A stretch of DNA of 5,936 bases from Bacteroidales bacterium (GCA_007132865.1 SLNU01000319.1:1-5936), one strand, 5' to 3'; positions 1 through 5,936 are shown, counted from the first letter of the stretch. Notes: generated from the sequence alone by a model not told the origin. Translations and numbers: made by a program.

Positions 1-725
1 GCAACCAGCAAAGGAAGGCCATACAACAGCATTTTCTTCCAGGTGGAAACGGAAAACCCAGCCTGGTCCCTCCATATGTCTGGCAGCAACAGCAACAGGG
101 TGACGACGCTGGCGATCAGGTTGGAAATGAACACATAGCCCACCCCGATCTCCGGATTGTACACCGCCGAAATAAAGCCATGCAGGCTGGCCGGTCCGTT
201 TTCCAGCAGCCACGGACATGCCAGCAGGAAGAAAAGATTCAGTCCGATATTCACCCCGATGTTCACCAGCTTGATCCCTGCAAACCGCATCGCTTTGTTT
301 TCGCTGCGGAGGCGGGCGAACGGGATGGCGCTGATTGCATCCATGCCCAGAATCATCCCAAACCACAAAATAAATTCCGGATTGGCGGGAAAGCGCACCA
401 TCTCCGCGATGGGCTGTCGGAACACCGTGGTGACCACCACGAACAAGGAGGAAGTGGCAAGCACGGAAAACAGCGTGGTGCTGAATACCCGGTTGCGCTG
501 CCCGGGATTGGCCTCCGTAAACCGGAAAAAAGCCGTTTCCATCCCGTAGGTCAGGATGACAATCATAAAGGCCACATAGGAATACATGATGGTCACCACA
601 CCGTATTGGCCTGTAAGAAAAATATTGGTGTAAAGGGGGACCAACAGGTAATTCAGCAGTCTCCCGACGATGCTGCTGAGTCCGTAAACGGCAGTTTGGC
701 CTGCCAGACGTTTTAGAGGGTCCAC
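1..725 (-). CDS. Polysaccharide/oligosaccharide flippase (Wzx/MATE-like), N-terminal part, truncated by the window edge
   Basis: This is a multi-pass inner-membrane protein of the kind that flips lipid-linked sugar units across the cytoplasmic membrane for surface polysaccharide assembly. The frame is open from the GTG at 725-723 to the left edge, giving 241 complete codons and no stop. It begins (M)DPLKRLAGQTAVYGLSS, then VGRLLNYLLVPLYT, which is the typical start of this family: a short cytoplasmic lead, then a first helix containing G-R-x-x-x-Y/F. Hydrophobic stretches follow at about residues 12-35, 42-60, 82-100, 115-133, 148-170 and 208-225, separated by charged loops. An in-frame TGA lies just upstream and there is no in-frame ATG until about residue 45, inside the second helix, so GTG is the best start. 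It lies 26 bp after the 71-residue gene on the same strand, suggesting co-transcription. The family call is from residue pattern memory; the sugar substrate cannot be told. Confidence 0.85.
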   Translation of the reverse strand, partial: MDPLKRLAGQTAVYGLSSIVGRLLNYLLVPLYTNIFLTGQYGVVTIMYSYVAFMIVILTYGMETAFFRFTEANPGQRNRVFSTTLFSVLATSSLFVVVTTVFRQPIAEMVRFPANPEFILWFGMILGMDAISAIPFARLRSENKAMRFAGIKLVNIGVNIGLNLFFLLACPWLLENGPASLHGFISAVYNPEIGVGYVFISNLIASVVTLLLLLPDIWRDQAGFSVSTWKKMLLYGLPLLV

Positions 726-751
726 TAGGGCAGAAAAAGCGTCAACAGTTT

Positions 752-967
752 TTAATCGTCATATCCCAGTTCGGCACGTATTTTTGCCTTCCAGGTTTGG
801 TAGCCGGCTTCAAACCCTTCGGGCTCATTCACGCGGAGCCAGGTACCGTATTTGACATAATCGGGGACCTGGCCACCCTTTGACTTTTTTATTTCGTCCG
901 GGATGCCCAGCTGGTTCAGGTGCCTTTCATAGGCAATCTTGCTCGGTCTGTCTTCTTTTCTGTTCAT
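752..967 (-). CDS. Small charged protein of unknown function (71 aa)
   Basis: I do not recognise a named family. The 71-residue product is very hydrophilic, with many Lys/Arg and Asp/Glu residues, no signal peptide, no membrane helix and no cysteine. Notable segments are RPSKIAYERHLNQLGIPDE (residues 7-25), a glycine-basic turn KKSKGGQVPDYVKYG (27-41), and an aromatic-rich end with WLRVNEP and GYQTWKAK (43-61). The conserved-looking pattern of Trp, Tyr and Pro residues suggests a small folded cytosolic domain rather than a chance frame. It sits between the tRNA-Arg gene (84 bp upstream) and the flippase gene (26 bp downstream) on the same strand. No clear Shine-Dalgarno precedes the ATG, as is usual in Bacteroidota. 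No TAnnTTTG box is visible in its upstream spacer, so it may be transcribed by read-through from the tRNA promoter; that is inference. Confidence 0.7.
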   Translation of the reverse strand: MNRKEDRPSKIAYERHLNQLGIPDEIKKSKGGQVPDYVKYGTWLRVNEPEGFEAGYQTWKAKIRAELGYDD

Positions 968-1051
968 AAGGATGTCGTATTAAAACCCCTTTGCTTTTCA
1001 AAAAACAGTTTTCAAAACAAAGACCAGTGTTGGCAATGAAGAAAATCCTTG
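968..1051. other. Spacer between the tRNA-Arg and the 71-aa gene, with no clear promoter or terminator
   Basis: This 84-bp AT-rich spacer holds two near copies of TTTTGAAAA on the minus strand, at about 993-1001 and 1007-1015, separated by a short T-rich run. The first copy in the transcript could form only a weak GTTTT/AAAAC fold followed by TGTTTTTT, so a weak terminator after the tRNA is possible but not supported well. No Bacteroidota -7 box is seen. Confidence 0.3.
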
Positions 1052-1123
1052 TAGCCCCGACAGGAATCGAACCTGTATCTAAAGTTTAGGAAACTTCCAT
1101 TCTATCCATTGAACTACGGGGCC
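1052..1123 (-). tRNA. tRNA-Arg, anticodon CCT
   Basis: The minus strand folds by hand into a full cloverleaf of 72 nt. The acceptor stem is GGCCCCG paired with CGGGGCT (first pair G-U), followed by discriminator A. The D arm is GTTC/GAAT with loop AATGGATA. The anticodon stem is GAAGT/ACTTT with loop TTCCTAA, which puts CCT at positions 34-36. The variable loop is 4 nt (AGAT) and the T arm is ACAGG/CCTGT with loop TTCGATT. Anticodon CCT reads AGG, hence arginine. The 3' CCA is not encoded, so it must be added after transcription. The G1-U72 pair is a small departure from a perfect acceptor stem. A matching -7 promoter box lies 11 bp upstream. Confidence 0.96.
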
Positions 1124-1133
1124 AAACGGCATG

Positions 1134-1141
1134 CAAAGATA
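1134..1141 (-). promoter_or_regulatory. Predicted -7 promoter box (TATCTTTG) for the tRNA-Arg
   Basis: On the minus strand TATCTTTG matches the Bacteroidota primary-sigma -7 consensus TAnnTTTG exactly. It ends 10 bp before the mature 5' end of the tRNA, so transcription would begin a few bases ahead of the tRNA. No good TTTG -33 element is seen at the usual spacing; that region is taken up by the edge of a 16-bp palindrome. Direct match to a known consensus, function inferred. Confidence 0.6.
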
Positions 1142-1156
1142 ATGAAGATTCCCGTT

Positions 1157-1172
1157 GTTTTATGCATAAAAC
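1157..1172. repeat. 16-bp perfect palindrome GTTTTATGCATAAAAC
   Basis: Each half, GTTTTATG and CATAAAAC, is the exact reverse complement of the other. It lies about 16 bp upstream of the tRNA -7 box and next to an eight-A run at 1175-1182. A dyad here, at roughly -30 to -45 from the expected tRNA transcript start, could be an operator. As RNA it could pair instead as CCG/CGG around a TTTT/AAAA stem, giving a weak hairpin. It lacks a downstream T-run on the plus strand, and on the minus strand the T-run comes before it, so it is not a standard terminator. Confidence 0.5.
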
Positions 1173-1201
1173 GGAAAAAAAATAGACTGTACTGAATGAT
1201 T

Positions 1202-1220
1202 TTTTAGGCTGAACCTAAAA
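1202..1220. terminator. Weak hairpin just downstream of metG, possible terminator
   Basis: TTTTAGG (1202-1208) and CCTAAAA (1214-1220) form a perfect 7-bp stem with a 5-nt loop, 13 bp after the metG stop codon. The stem is AT-rich and in the metG transcript it is followed by A residues rather than a U-tract; an eight-T run comes only about 20 bases further on (1175-1182). It may mark the transcript 3' end or protect it, but it is not a textbook intrinsic terminator. Confidence 0.3.
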
Positions 1221-1233
1221 GCGGCGACCAGGA

Positions 1234-3321
1234 TCAACTGATTATGCTGCCGTCAGGGAAATCCTTTTCGGGGGCTATGAAAGCAAGGTCGCCCTCCGGG
1301 TCTTCGGCCATCAGCACCATTCCATGCGACTCTATTCCCTTAATGGTTTTGGGCTCCAGGTTGGCCAGCACAACCACCCTTTTCCCAACAAGGTCGGCTG
1401 GCTCATATACGCCGGCTATTCCGGAAACCAGCGTACGCTGATCCACACCGGTATCGACCTGCAGTTTCAGCAGCTTTTTGGTTTTTGGAACCTTTTCCGC
1501 GGCCAGTATCGTAGCCACGCGAATATCCAAACGGGAAAAGTCATCAAAGCCAATGGGCGGTTTCAGGGGCTCAGCCGTTAGTTCGCTTGCGGCATTGCTC
1601 TCCCTGGTGTCCAGTAGTTTTTTGACCTGATGCTCAATCTGGCTGTCTTCGATCTTTTCAAACAGCAGGCTCGGCTGGTCAATCTGATGGCCGGGCTGAA
1701 GCAGGCCAGCTTGTCCGGCCCGGGCCCACCCGGCAGACTCCAGCCTTAGCATTGTCTTCAGCTTTTCGGCCGTGAACGGCAGGAATGGTTCACACAGCAC
1801 CGCCAGGCTGGCGCAGATTTGCAGGGAAACGTTCAGTATGGTCTGCACCCTTCCGGGATGCTCTTTGAACAGCTTCCAGGGCTCGGCCTCCGTCAGGTAT
1901 CTGTTCCCCAGCCTCGCAAGGTTCATCAATTCCGACAAGGCCTCCCGGAAGCGGTAGTTGTCCAGGCTGTGCATAATCTTTCCGGGAAAACCTGCAAGGG
2001 CATCCAATGTTTGCTGGTCTGATTCCAAAAGCCTGGCATCTTCGGGCGATCCCTCCATGGCAGGCACCTTGCCATCAAAATACTTGTGGGTGAGCACAAG
2101 GGTGCGGTTCACGAAGTTGCCAAACACCGCCAGCAGCTCCCCGTTGTTGCGTGCCTGGAAGTCTTTCCACGTGAAGTCGTTGTCTTTGGTCTCCGGCGCA
2201 GCCGAGCAAAGCACATAGCGAAGCACATCCTGTTTGCCGGGAAACTCCTCCAGGTATTCATGCAGCCATACCGCCCAGTTACGCGAGGTAGAGATTTTAT
2301 CCCCCTCCAGGTTCAGGAATTCATTGGCAGGCACGTTCTCCGGAAGGATATAGGAGCCTTCCGCATGCAGCATACAGGGGAAAATGATGCAGTGAAAAAC
2401 GATATTGTCCTTGCCAATAAAGTGTACCAGCTTGGACTCCGGATCCTTCCAGTACTTTTCCCAGTCAATGCCCTTCTCCTCCCCCCACTCCCGCGTGGCG
2501 GAAATATAGCCGATGGGGGCATCAAACCAGACATACAAAACTTTACCTTCCGTTCCCTCAACCGGAACCTTTACGCCCCAGTCCAGGTCGCGGGTCACGG
2601 CACGGGGCTGCAGGCCCTGATCTATCCATGATTTGCATTGCCCGTATACGTTGGGTTTCCAGTCATGCTTGTGGCCTTCAAGTATCCATTCGCGCAGCAT
2701 CGGCTCATACTGATCCAGCGGCAAGTACCAATGCCTGGTCTTCTTCATCACAGGCTTGTTGCCGCTTAGCACCGAACGGGGGCTGATCAGGTCGGTCGGA
2801 CTGAGCGAAGTGCCGCAGTTTTCACACTGGTCACCATAAGCCTTGTCATAGCTGCAATGCGGACAATTGCCGGTGATGTACCGGTCAGCCAGGAACTGCT
2901 GGTTTTCGGCATCAAAATACTGTTCTGTTTCCTTCTCCAGGAACTTTCCGCTGTCGTAAAGCTTCCGGAAAAAGGCCGATGCCGTTTCATGGTGAATGGC
3001 AGCTGAAGTGCGGCTGTAAACGTCAAAGGATATCCCGAACTTTTTAAAGGAATCCCTGATCAGGGCATGGTAACGGTCCACGATGGCCTGCGGACTGGTT
3101 TGCTCCTGTCTTGCCTTGATGGTGATGGGGACCCCATGTTCATCACTGCCCCCGATAAACACTACATCTTCACCTTTCAGCCGCAAGTAACGGGCATAAA
3201 TATCGGCCGGGACGTACACGCCTGCCAGGTGGCCGATATGCAGGGGGCCATTGGCATAAGGCAGTGCAGAAGTGATTGTATAGCGCTTAAATGGCTTTTT
3301 ATTGTCGGATGTTTCAGGCAT
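1234..3321 (-). CDS. metG: Methionyl-tRNA synthetase with C-terminal tRNA-binding domain
   Basis: This cytosolic class I enzyme joins methionine to tRNA-Met (initiator and elongator) using ATP. The 695-residue product has the HIGH signature at 28-31 (PLHIGHLAG), the catalytic GGSDEHG at 57-63, and a zinc knuckle with Cys153, Cys156, Cys166 and Cys169 (two C-x-x-C pairs). The signature loop KISTS at 342-346 stands for KMSKS. An anticodon-binding helical domain spans about 390-560. Residues 592-695 form an added EMAP/Trbp111-type OB-fold tRNA-binding domain ([41 protein letters not shown]). The length is usual for the long bacterial MetG with this domain. The ATG at 3321 gives a short lead before the conserved [18 protein letters not shown] block, so the start is well supported. 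It is divergent from the sigma-54 activator and has its own predicted promoter. No disruption is seen. Confidence 0.98.
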   Translation of the reverse strand: MPETSDNKKPFKRYTITSALPYANGPLHIGHLAGVYVPADIYARYLRLKGEDVVFIGGSDEHGVPITIKARQEQTSPQAIVDRYHALIRDSFKKFGISFDVYSRTSAAIHHETASAFFRKLYDSGKFLEKETEQYFDAENQQFLADRYITGNCPHCSYDKAYGDQCENCGTSLSPTDLISPRSVLSGNKPVMKKTRHWYLPLDQYEPMLREWILEGHKHDWKPNVYGQCKSWIDQGLQPRAVTRDLDWGVKVPVEGTEGKVLYVWFDAPIGYISATREWGEEKGIDWEKYWKDPESKLVHFIGKDNIVFHCIIFPCMLHAEGSYILPENVPANEFLNLEGDKISTSRNWAVWLHEYLEEFPGKQDVLRYVLCSAAPETKDNDFTWKDFQARNNGELLAVFGNFVNRTLVLTHKYFDGKVPAMEGSPEDARLLESDQQTLDALAGFPGKIMHSLDNYRFREALSELMNLARLGNRYLTEAEPWKLFKEHPGRVQTILNVSLQICASLAVLCEPFLPFTAEKLKTMLRLESAGWARAGQAGLLQPGHQIDQPSLLFEKIEDSQIEHQVKKLLDTRESNAASELTAEPLKPPIGFDDFSRLDIRVATILAAEKVPKTKKLLKLQVDTGVDQRTLVSGIAGVYEPADLVGKRVVVLANLEPKTIKGIESHGMVLMAEDPEGDLAFIAPEKDFPDGSIIS

Positions 3322-3352
3322 GATTGACAGTAAAATATAATGGTTGGACCTA

Positions 3353-3360
3353 CAAAGGTA
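3353..3360 (-). promoter_or_regulatory. Predicted -7 promoter box (TACCTTTG) for metG
   Basis: The minus strand reads TACCTTTG here, an exact TAnnTTTG match, 31 bp upstream of the metG ATG. Transcription would start near 3346, leaving a leader of about 25 nt. Upstream, a TTTA sequence about 20 bp away is only a poor -33 element. It is the mirror image of the box at 3397-3404. Confidence 0.6.
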
Positions 3361-3396
3361 AGCATTGTTGGCTTTTATAAATTGGTATTAAAGCAT

Positions 3397-3404
3397 TACC
3401 TTTG
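3397..3404 (+). promoter_or_regulatory. Predicted -7 promoter box (TACCTTTG) for the sigma-54 activator operon
   Basis: TACCTTTG matches TAnnTTTG exactly and is followed 31 bp later by the ATG at 3436. The same 31-bp spacing is seen on the metG side. TTTTA at 3373-3377 is the nearest candidate for a -33 element, about 20 bp upstream. Because the expected transcript start (about 3410) lies after the longest in-frame ATG at 3340, this box also decides the start of the activator gene. Confidence 0.6.
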
Positions 3405-3435
3405 CAACAATAAACTGACAAATTGGCAAGAAACC

Positions 3436-4680
3436 ATGGATATTGCATCCATTAAGCAGCGATTTGGCATAATCGGGCACTCCCAAAAGCTTGACCGGGC
3501 CATCGACGTGGCACGACAGGTTGCCCCAACAGACATTACCGTGCTTGTGAACGGCGAAAGCGGCACAGGAAAGGAAGTGTTTCCCAAGATCATTCACTAC
3601 CTCAGTCCCCGCAAGCACGGACCATACATCGCCGTGAACTGCGGCGCCATACCCGAAGGCACCATTGACTCTGAGCTGTTTGGTCATGAGAAGGGATCAT
3701 TTACCGGTGCACATGAGGCACGAAAAGGCTATTTTGAAGTAGTCGACGGGGGGACCATCTTCCTGGATGAGGTGGCAGAATTGCCATTGCTTACCCAGGT
3801 AAGGTTGTTGCGGGTGCTGGAATCCGGGGAGTTTATAAAAGTGGGGGCCTCCAAAGTGCAGAAAACCAATGTCCGTGTCGTAGGTGCCACCAATATAAAC
3901 CTGCAGGAAGCCATTTCGAATGGCCGGTTCCGGGAGGACCTCTACTACCGGCTCAACACCGTCCCGATTTACGTTCCGCCTCTCAGGGAAAGGAAGGAAG
4001 ACATTATCCTGATGTTTAAGAAGTTCTCCGCTGATTTTGCGGAAAGATACCGCATGCCGCCCTTGCAGCTGACACAGGATGCAGAGGATTTACTGCTTAA
4101 CCACCGGTGGTCAGGCAATGTCAGGCAGCTTAAAAACCTGGCCGAACAGATCTCCGTCCTGGAAAAAGAAAGGCTGGCCAATTCCGGCATCATTCTTAAA
4201 TACCTGCCCGGGGAGACCGGCAGCAGGTTGCCGGTTTTGCTCAGGGATGCCGAGAGTGCTGGCGGACTGACCGAAAGGGAGATCCTCTATAAGCTGTTGT
4301 TTGAGATGAAGCGCGACATCACCGACATGAAGAAGGTGATCTCTGAAATCATGCAAAAGGGACAGGTTAGCCGTGGCTTTCAGGAGGAACATTCCCAGCT
4401 TATTGAAAAGCTTTACCAGGATCGAGACTTGCCACAGGTCTACCAGGGTGAAGGTGCCCTCCGGAAAGCGGATGCCGAAGAGCATCACCAGGTGGTGGAG
4501 AACTACGAGGATACCATGGAGTATGTGGAAGAGAACCTTTCGCTGCATGACAGGGAGAAGGACCTCATTTCCAAGGCCCTGCAAAGACATGGAGGCCGCC
4601 GGAAGAAGGCCGCCAGGGAACTGGGCATTTCAGAGCGCACACTGTACCGCAAGATTAAGGAATACGATATTGGCGAATGA
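3436..4680 (+). CDS. Sigma-54-dependent transcriptional activator, AAA+ and Fis-type HTH, no receiver domain
   Basis: This cytosolic bacterial enhancer-binding protein would use ATP hydrolysis to open promoters held by RpoN polymerase. From ATG 3436 it has 414 residues. The AAA+ core starts almost at once: Walker A GESGTGKE at 40-47, sigma-54 contact loop GSFTGA at 87-92 (usual form GAFTGA), Walker B GGTIFLDE at 105-112, arginine-finger region GRFREDLYYRL at 163-173, and sensor II GNVRQLKN at 227-234. A long charged, partly helical region (about 260-370) follows, then a Fis-type helix-turn-helix at 376-410 (KKAARELGISERTLYRKIK). There is no N-terminal receiver, GAF or PAS domain, so activity is probably set by level, partner or the middle region. 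An in-frame ATG at 3340 would add 32 residues but lies upstream of the predicted promoter and adds no known domain. lptE follows after 35 bp. Target genes are unknown. Confidence 0.93.
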   Translation: MDIASIKQRFGIIGHSQKLDRAIDVARQVAPTDITVLVNGESGTGKEVFPKIIHYLSPRKHGPYIAVNCGAIPEGTIDSELFGHEKGSFTGAHEARKGYFEVVDGGTIFLDEVAELPLLTQVRLLRVLESGEFIKVGASKVQKTNVRVVGATNINLQEAISNGRFREDLYYRLNTVPIYVPPLRERKEDIILMFKKFSADFAERYRMPPLQLTQDAEDLLLNHRWSGNVRQLKNLAEQISVLEKERLANSGIILKYLPGETGSRLPVLLRDAESAGGLTEREILYKLLFEMKRDITDMKKVISEIMQKGQVSRGFQEEHSQLIEKLYQDRDLPQVYQGEGALRKADAEEHHQVVENYEDTMEYVEENLSLHDREKDLISKALQRHGGRRKKAARELGISERTLYRKIKEYDIGE

Positions 4681-4698
4681 TCCGTTTAATTACCGGAG

Positions 4699-4719
4699 AT
4701 GAACACGCAACATAAATGA
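4699..4719 (+). CDS. Possible six-codon leader ORF overlapping the lptE start
   Basis: ATG at 4699 opens a frame encoding MNTQHK and closes with TGA at 4717-4719, sharing the bases ATGA with the lptE start at 4716. GGAG directly precedes its ATG with no gap, which is too close for a normal ribosome binding site. ATGAACAC occurs at both starts, so a small local duplication is an equally good explanation. Such an overlap would allow coupled re-initiation, but nothing shows that it is translated. Confidence 0.15.
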   Translation: MNTQHK

Positions 4720-5246
4720 ACACCATTCAATATAAGAAACATCCTAAGCTGGCGCAGTTGCTGGTCCTTGCCGCCATGCTGGTCTCCCTCGGCGCCTGCG
4801 GGGTATATTCCTTTACAGGCGCCAGCATACCCCCGGAGGCCCGGACCATTTCCGTGGCCTTTTTCCCCAACGATGCCCCCCTGGTACAGCCCACGCTTAG
4901 TCAGCGGTTTACCGAGTCCCTCCAGGATAAATTCCAGCGTCAGACCAGCCTGCGCCTGGTGGAAGACAATGGAGACCTGCACTTTGAAGGCAGCATCATC
5001 GGGTACAGCACCCAACCAACGGCCATTGCAGGGGATGACCGGGCCGCTCTGAACCGGCTTACCATTACGGTGAGGGTCCGTTTCATCAACGAGTTTGATT
5101 CGCGAACTGATTTTGAAAGGAATTTTTCACGCTTCTACGATTATGCGGCAGAGATCAGTCTCTCCCAGATAGAAAATGAAGCCATTGACATCATCAACGA
5201 AGCCTTGGTTGAAGACATTTTCAATGCAGCTGTCGTTAACTGGTAG
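4716..5246 (+). CDS. lptE: LPS-assembly outer-membrane lipoprotein LptE (Bacteroidota type)
   Basis: LptE is the lipoprotein plug of the LptD barrel that places lipopolysaccharide in the outer leaflet of the outer membrane. The 176-residue product has a basic N-terminus (YKKHPK), a hydrophobic stretch at 12-25 and a lipobox LGAC with the acylated cysteine at Cys28, giving a mature lipoprotein beginning CGVYSFTGASIPPEA. This CGxYSFTG start and the following TISVAFFPNDAPLVQPTLS are typical of the Bacteroidota LptE family. The rest has alternating strands (LHFEGSIIGYS, LTITVRVRFINEF) and a C-terminal helix (IENEAIDIINEALVEDIFN), fitting the small alpha/beta LptE fold and the usual length of about 165-180 residues. 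It lies 35 bp after the activator and 61 bp before the next gene, probably in one operon. lptD is not in the window. Confidence 0.92.
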   Translation: MNTIQYKKHPKLAQLLVLAAMLVSLGACGVYSFTGASIPPEARTISVAFFPNDAPLVQPTLSQRFTESLQDKFQRQTSLRLVEDNGDLHFEGSIIGYSTQPTAIAGDDRAALNRLTITVRVRFINEFDSRTDFERNFSRFYDYAAEISLSQIENEAIDIINEALVEDIFNAAVVNW

Positions 5247-5261
5247 GGCGCAGCAAAAGGG

Positions 5262-5302
5262 CGGATAAGCCAATTGAACGGATAAATAAACAAAGCGGAT
5301 AA
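5262..5302 (+). repeat. Three direct CGGATAA repeats at 17-bp spacing
   Basis: CGGATAA occurs at 5262-5268, 5279-5285 and 5296-5302, with start-to-start distances of exactly 17 bp both times. The ten bases after each copy are not the same, apart from a shared TGAA after the first and third. The array fills the lptE/TPR-protein spacer and ends 5 bp before the ATG of the next gene. It could be a decayed tandem duplication, a set of protein-binding sites, or chance in an A-rich spacer. Confidence 0.55.
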
Positions 5303-5307
5303 AAACG

Positions 5308-5936
5308 ATGAACCTGCTATCTGCCCTTGTAAACAGGGACAAGTCATTGGACGGGTCCACCGCCGAAGAACTTACAGCCTTTTGTGAGCGGTACCCCTAC
5401 TGCCAGCCCTCCCAGATCCTTTTGGCGCGCAACCTGCTGCTCCTGAAGATGGACCCCTACGGAAAGCAGTTGAACCGCGCACTGGCCTATTCCACTGACC
5501 GAAAAAGGTTCCAGGCCTTCATTGCAGATGAATCTCCGGAGGAACTCCCTGCCGGTGCCTCGTCGCAAACTGTTGGATCACCTGCCCATGGCGAGGTTCT
5601 TTCAGACGGGCAGGCAACTGGCGGCGGGGATGCCGACGGCTCCTCCGGCCAGCCGGCTGCCCACTCCCCCCACATCAGAAAGCAACAGGAGATTATTGAC
5701 CGCTTTTTGAGTGCAAACCCCCGGATCGAGCCAGGAAAAGCTGCCCCTGATGAAGAAACCATTGGGGCTGAAGCCCTTGAGGAACCTGAAGACCTGGTAA
5801 GTGAAACCCTTGCGGAAATTCTGGCCAAGCAGGGCCAAAGGGAAAAGGCCGTAAGGGTTTACGAAAAATTAAGTTTGAATTTTCCGGAAAAAAGCAGTTA
5901 CTTTGCAAAAAAAATAGAAGACCTGAAAAACACTTA
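5308..5936 (+). CDS. Tetratricopeptide-like protein with low-complexity linker, reaching the window end
   Basis: The open frame from ATG 5308 gives 209 complete residues, ending KKIEDLKNT and then the bases TA at the window edge. TA is most likely the beginning of a TAA/TAG stop, because similar Bacteroidota proteins, as I recall them, end just after a PEKSSYF-A-x-x-I segment. Three parts can be seen. Residues 1-75 are a helical N-terminal domain (FCERYPYCQPSQILLARNLL). Residues 78-122 are a Gly/Ser/Ala/Asp-rich linker. Residues 123-209 hold QEIIDRFLSANPRIEP, an acidic stretch, and one TPR-like repeat (ETLAEILAKQGQREKAVRVYEKLSLNFPEK, about 166-195). There is no signal peptide or membrane helix, so it is probably cytoplasmic and acts through protein contacts. 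Its place behind lptE is a gene order I recall from Bacteroidota, often followed by secG; that gene is outside the window. Function unknown. Confidence 0.85.
   Translation, partial: MNLLSALVNRDKSLDGSTAEELTAFCERYPYCQPSQILLARNLLLLKMDPYGKQLNRALAYSTDRKRFQAFIADESPEELPAGASSQTVGSPAHGEVLSDGQATGGGDADGSSGQPAAHSPHIRKQQEIIDRFLSANPRIEPGKAAPDEETIGAEALEEPEDLVSETLAEILAKQGQREKAVRVYEKLSLNFPEKSSYFAKKIEDLKNT

Noticed and set aside
180..716. 178-residue plus-strand frame with many His residues
   Set aside because: It lies antisense to the flippase gene, which has clear membrane-helix periodicity; the His-rich composition is a by-product of the opposite strand.
993..1015. TTTTGAAAA repeats as a terminator after the tRNA
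   Set aside because: The possible stem has almost no loop and no GC pairs beyond the ends; too weak to call.
1052..1123. tRNA-Arg as an integration site for a mobile element
   Set aside because: No integrase gene and no second copy of the tRNA 3' end are visible in the window.
2086..2631. 181-residue plus-strand frame
   Set aside because: Antisense to the catalytic part of metG, with no recognisable motif of its own.
3508..3524. TGGCACGACAGGTTGC resembles a sigma-54 -24/-12 promoter
   Set aside because: The GG to GC spacing is one base longer than the strict sigma-54 spacing, and it lies inside the activator coding sequence encoding conserved residues.
4111..4590. 159-residue minus-strand frame
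   Set aside because: Antisense to the activator gene, whose AAA+ and HTH motifs are certain.
5487..5828. Minus-strand frames of 113 and 78 residues near the right end
   Set aside because: Shadows of the TPR-protein gene; Ser/Gly-rich composition mirrors its linker, and no family is recognised.

Overview
The window looks like chromosomal DNA from a member of the Bacteroidota. Three things point there. The gene content matches: a methionyl-tRNA synthetase with a C-terminal tRNA-binding domain, a receiver-less sigma-54 activator next to a Bacteroidota-type LptE lipoprotein, and a one-TPR protein behind it. Several promoter-like sites match the Bacteroidota -7 consensus TAnnTTTG. The starts also lack strong Shine-Dalgarno sequences. 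I cannot place it more precisely; order or genus would need a database search.

Layout: everything left of about 3330 is on the minus strand and everything right of about 3400 is on the plus strand. Reading the minus strand from right to left there is metG (1234-3321), a tRNA-Arg with anticodon CCT (1052-1123), a 71-residue uncharacterised protein (752-967), and the N-terminal 241 residues of a polysaccharide/oligosaccharide flippase that starts at GTG 725 and runs off the left edge. Reading the plus strand from left to right there is a sigma-54 activator of the AAA+/Fis type (start corrected to 3436), lptE (4716-5246), and a 209-residue protein with a low-complexity linker and one C-terminal TPR-like repeat. 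The last two bases of the window (TA) are probably the start of its stop codon. The plus-strand genes are close together (35 and 61 bp gaps) and look like one transcription unit.

The metG/activator spacer holds a compact divergent promoter region: the same 8-mer TACCTTTG occurs once on each strand as an inverted pair. The plus-strand copy lies downstream of the longest possible activator start, which argues for the shorter protein.

Functionally, the window mixes translation (metG, tRNA-Arg) with envelope biogenesis (flippase, LptE) and regulation. No mobile element, CRISPR array or clear novel system is visible. The least explained elements are a three-copy CGGATAA repeat at exact 17-bp spacing just before the TPR-protein gene, a 16-bp perfect palindrome just upstream of the tRNA promoter, the small 71-residue protein, and the activator's long region between its AAA+ and DNA-binding domains.
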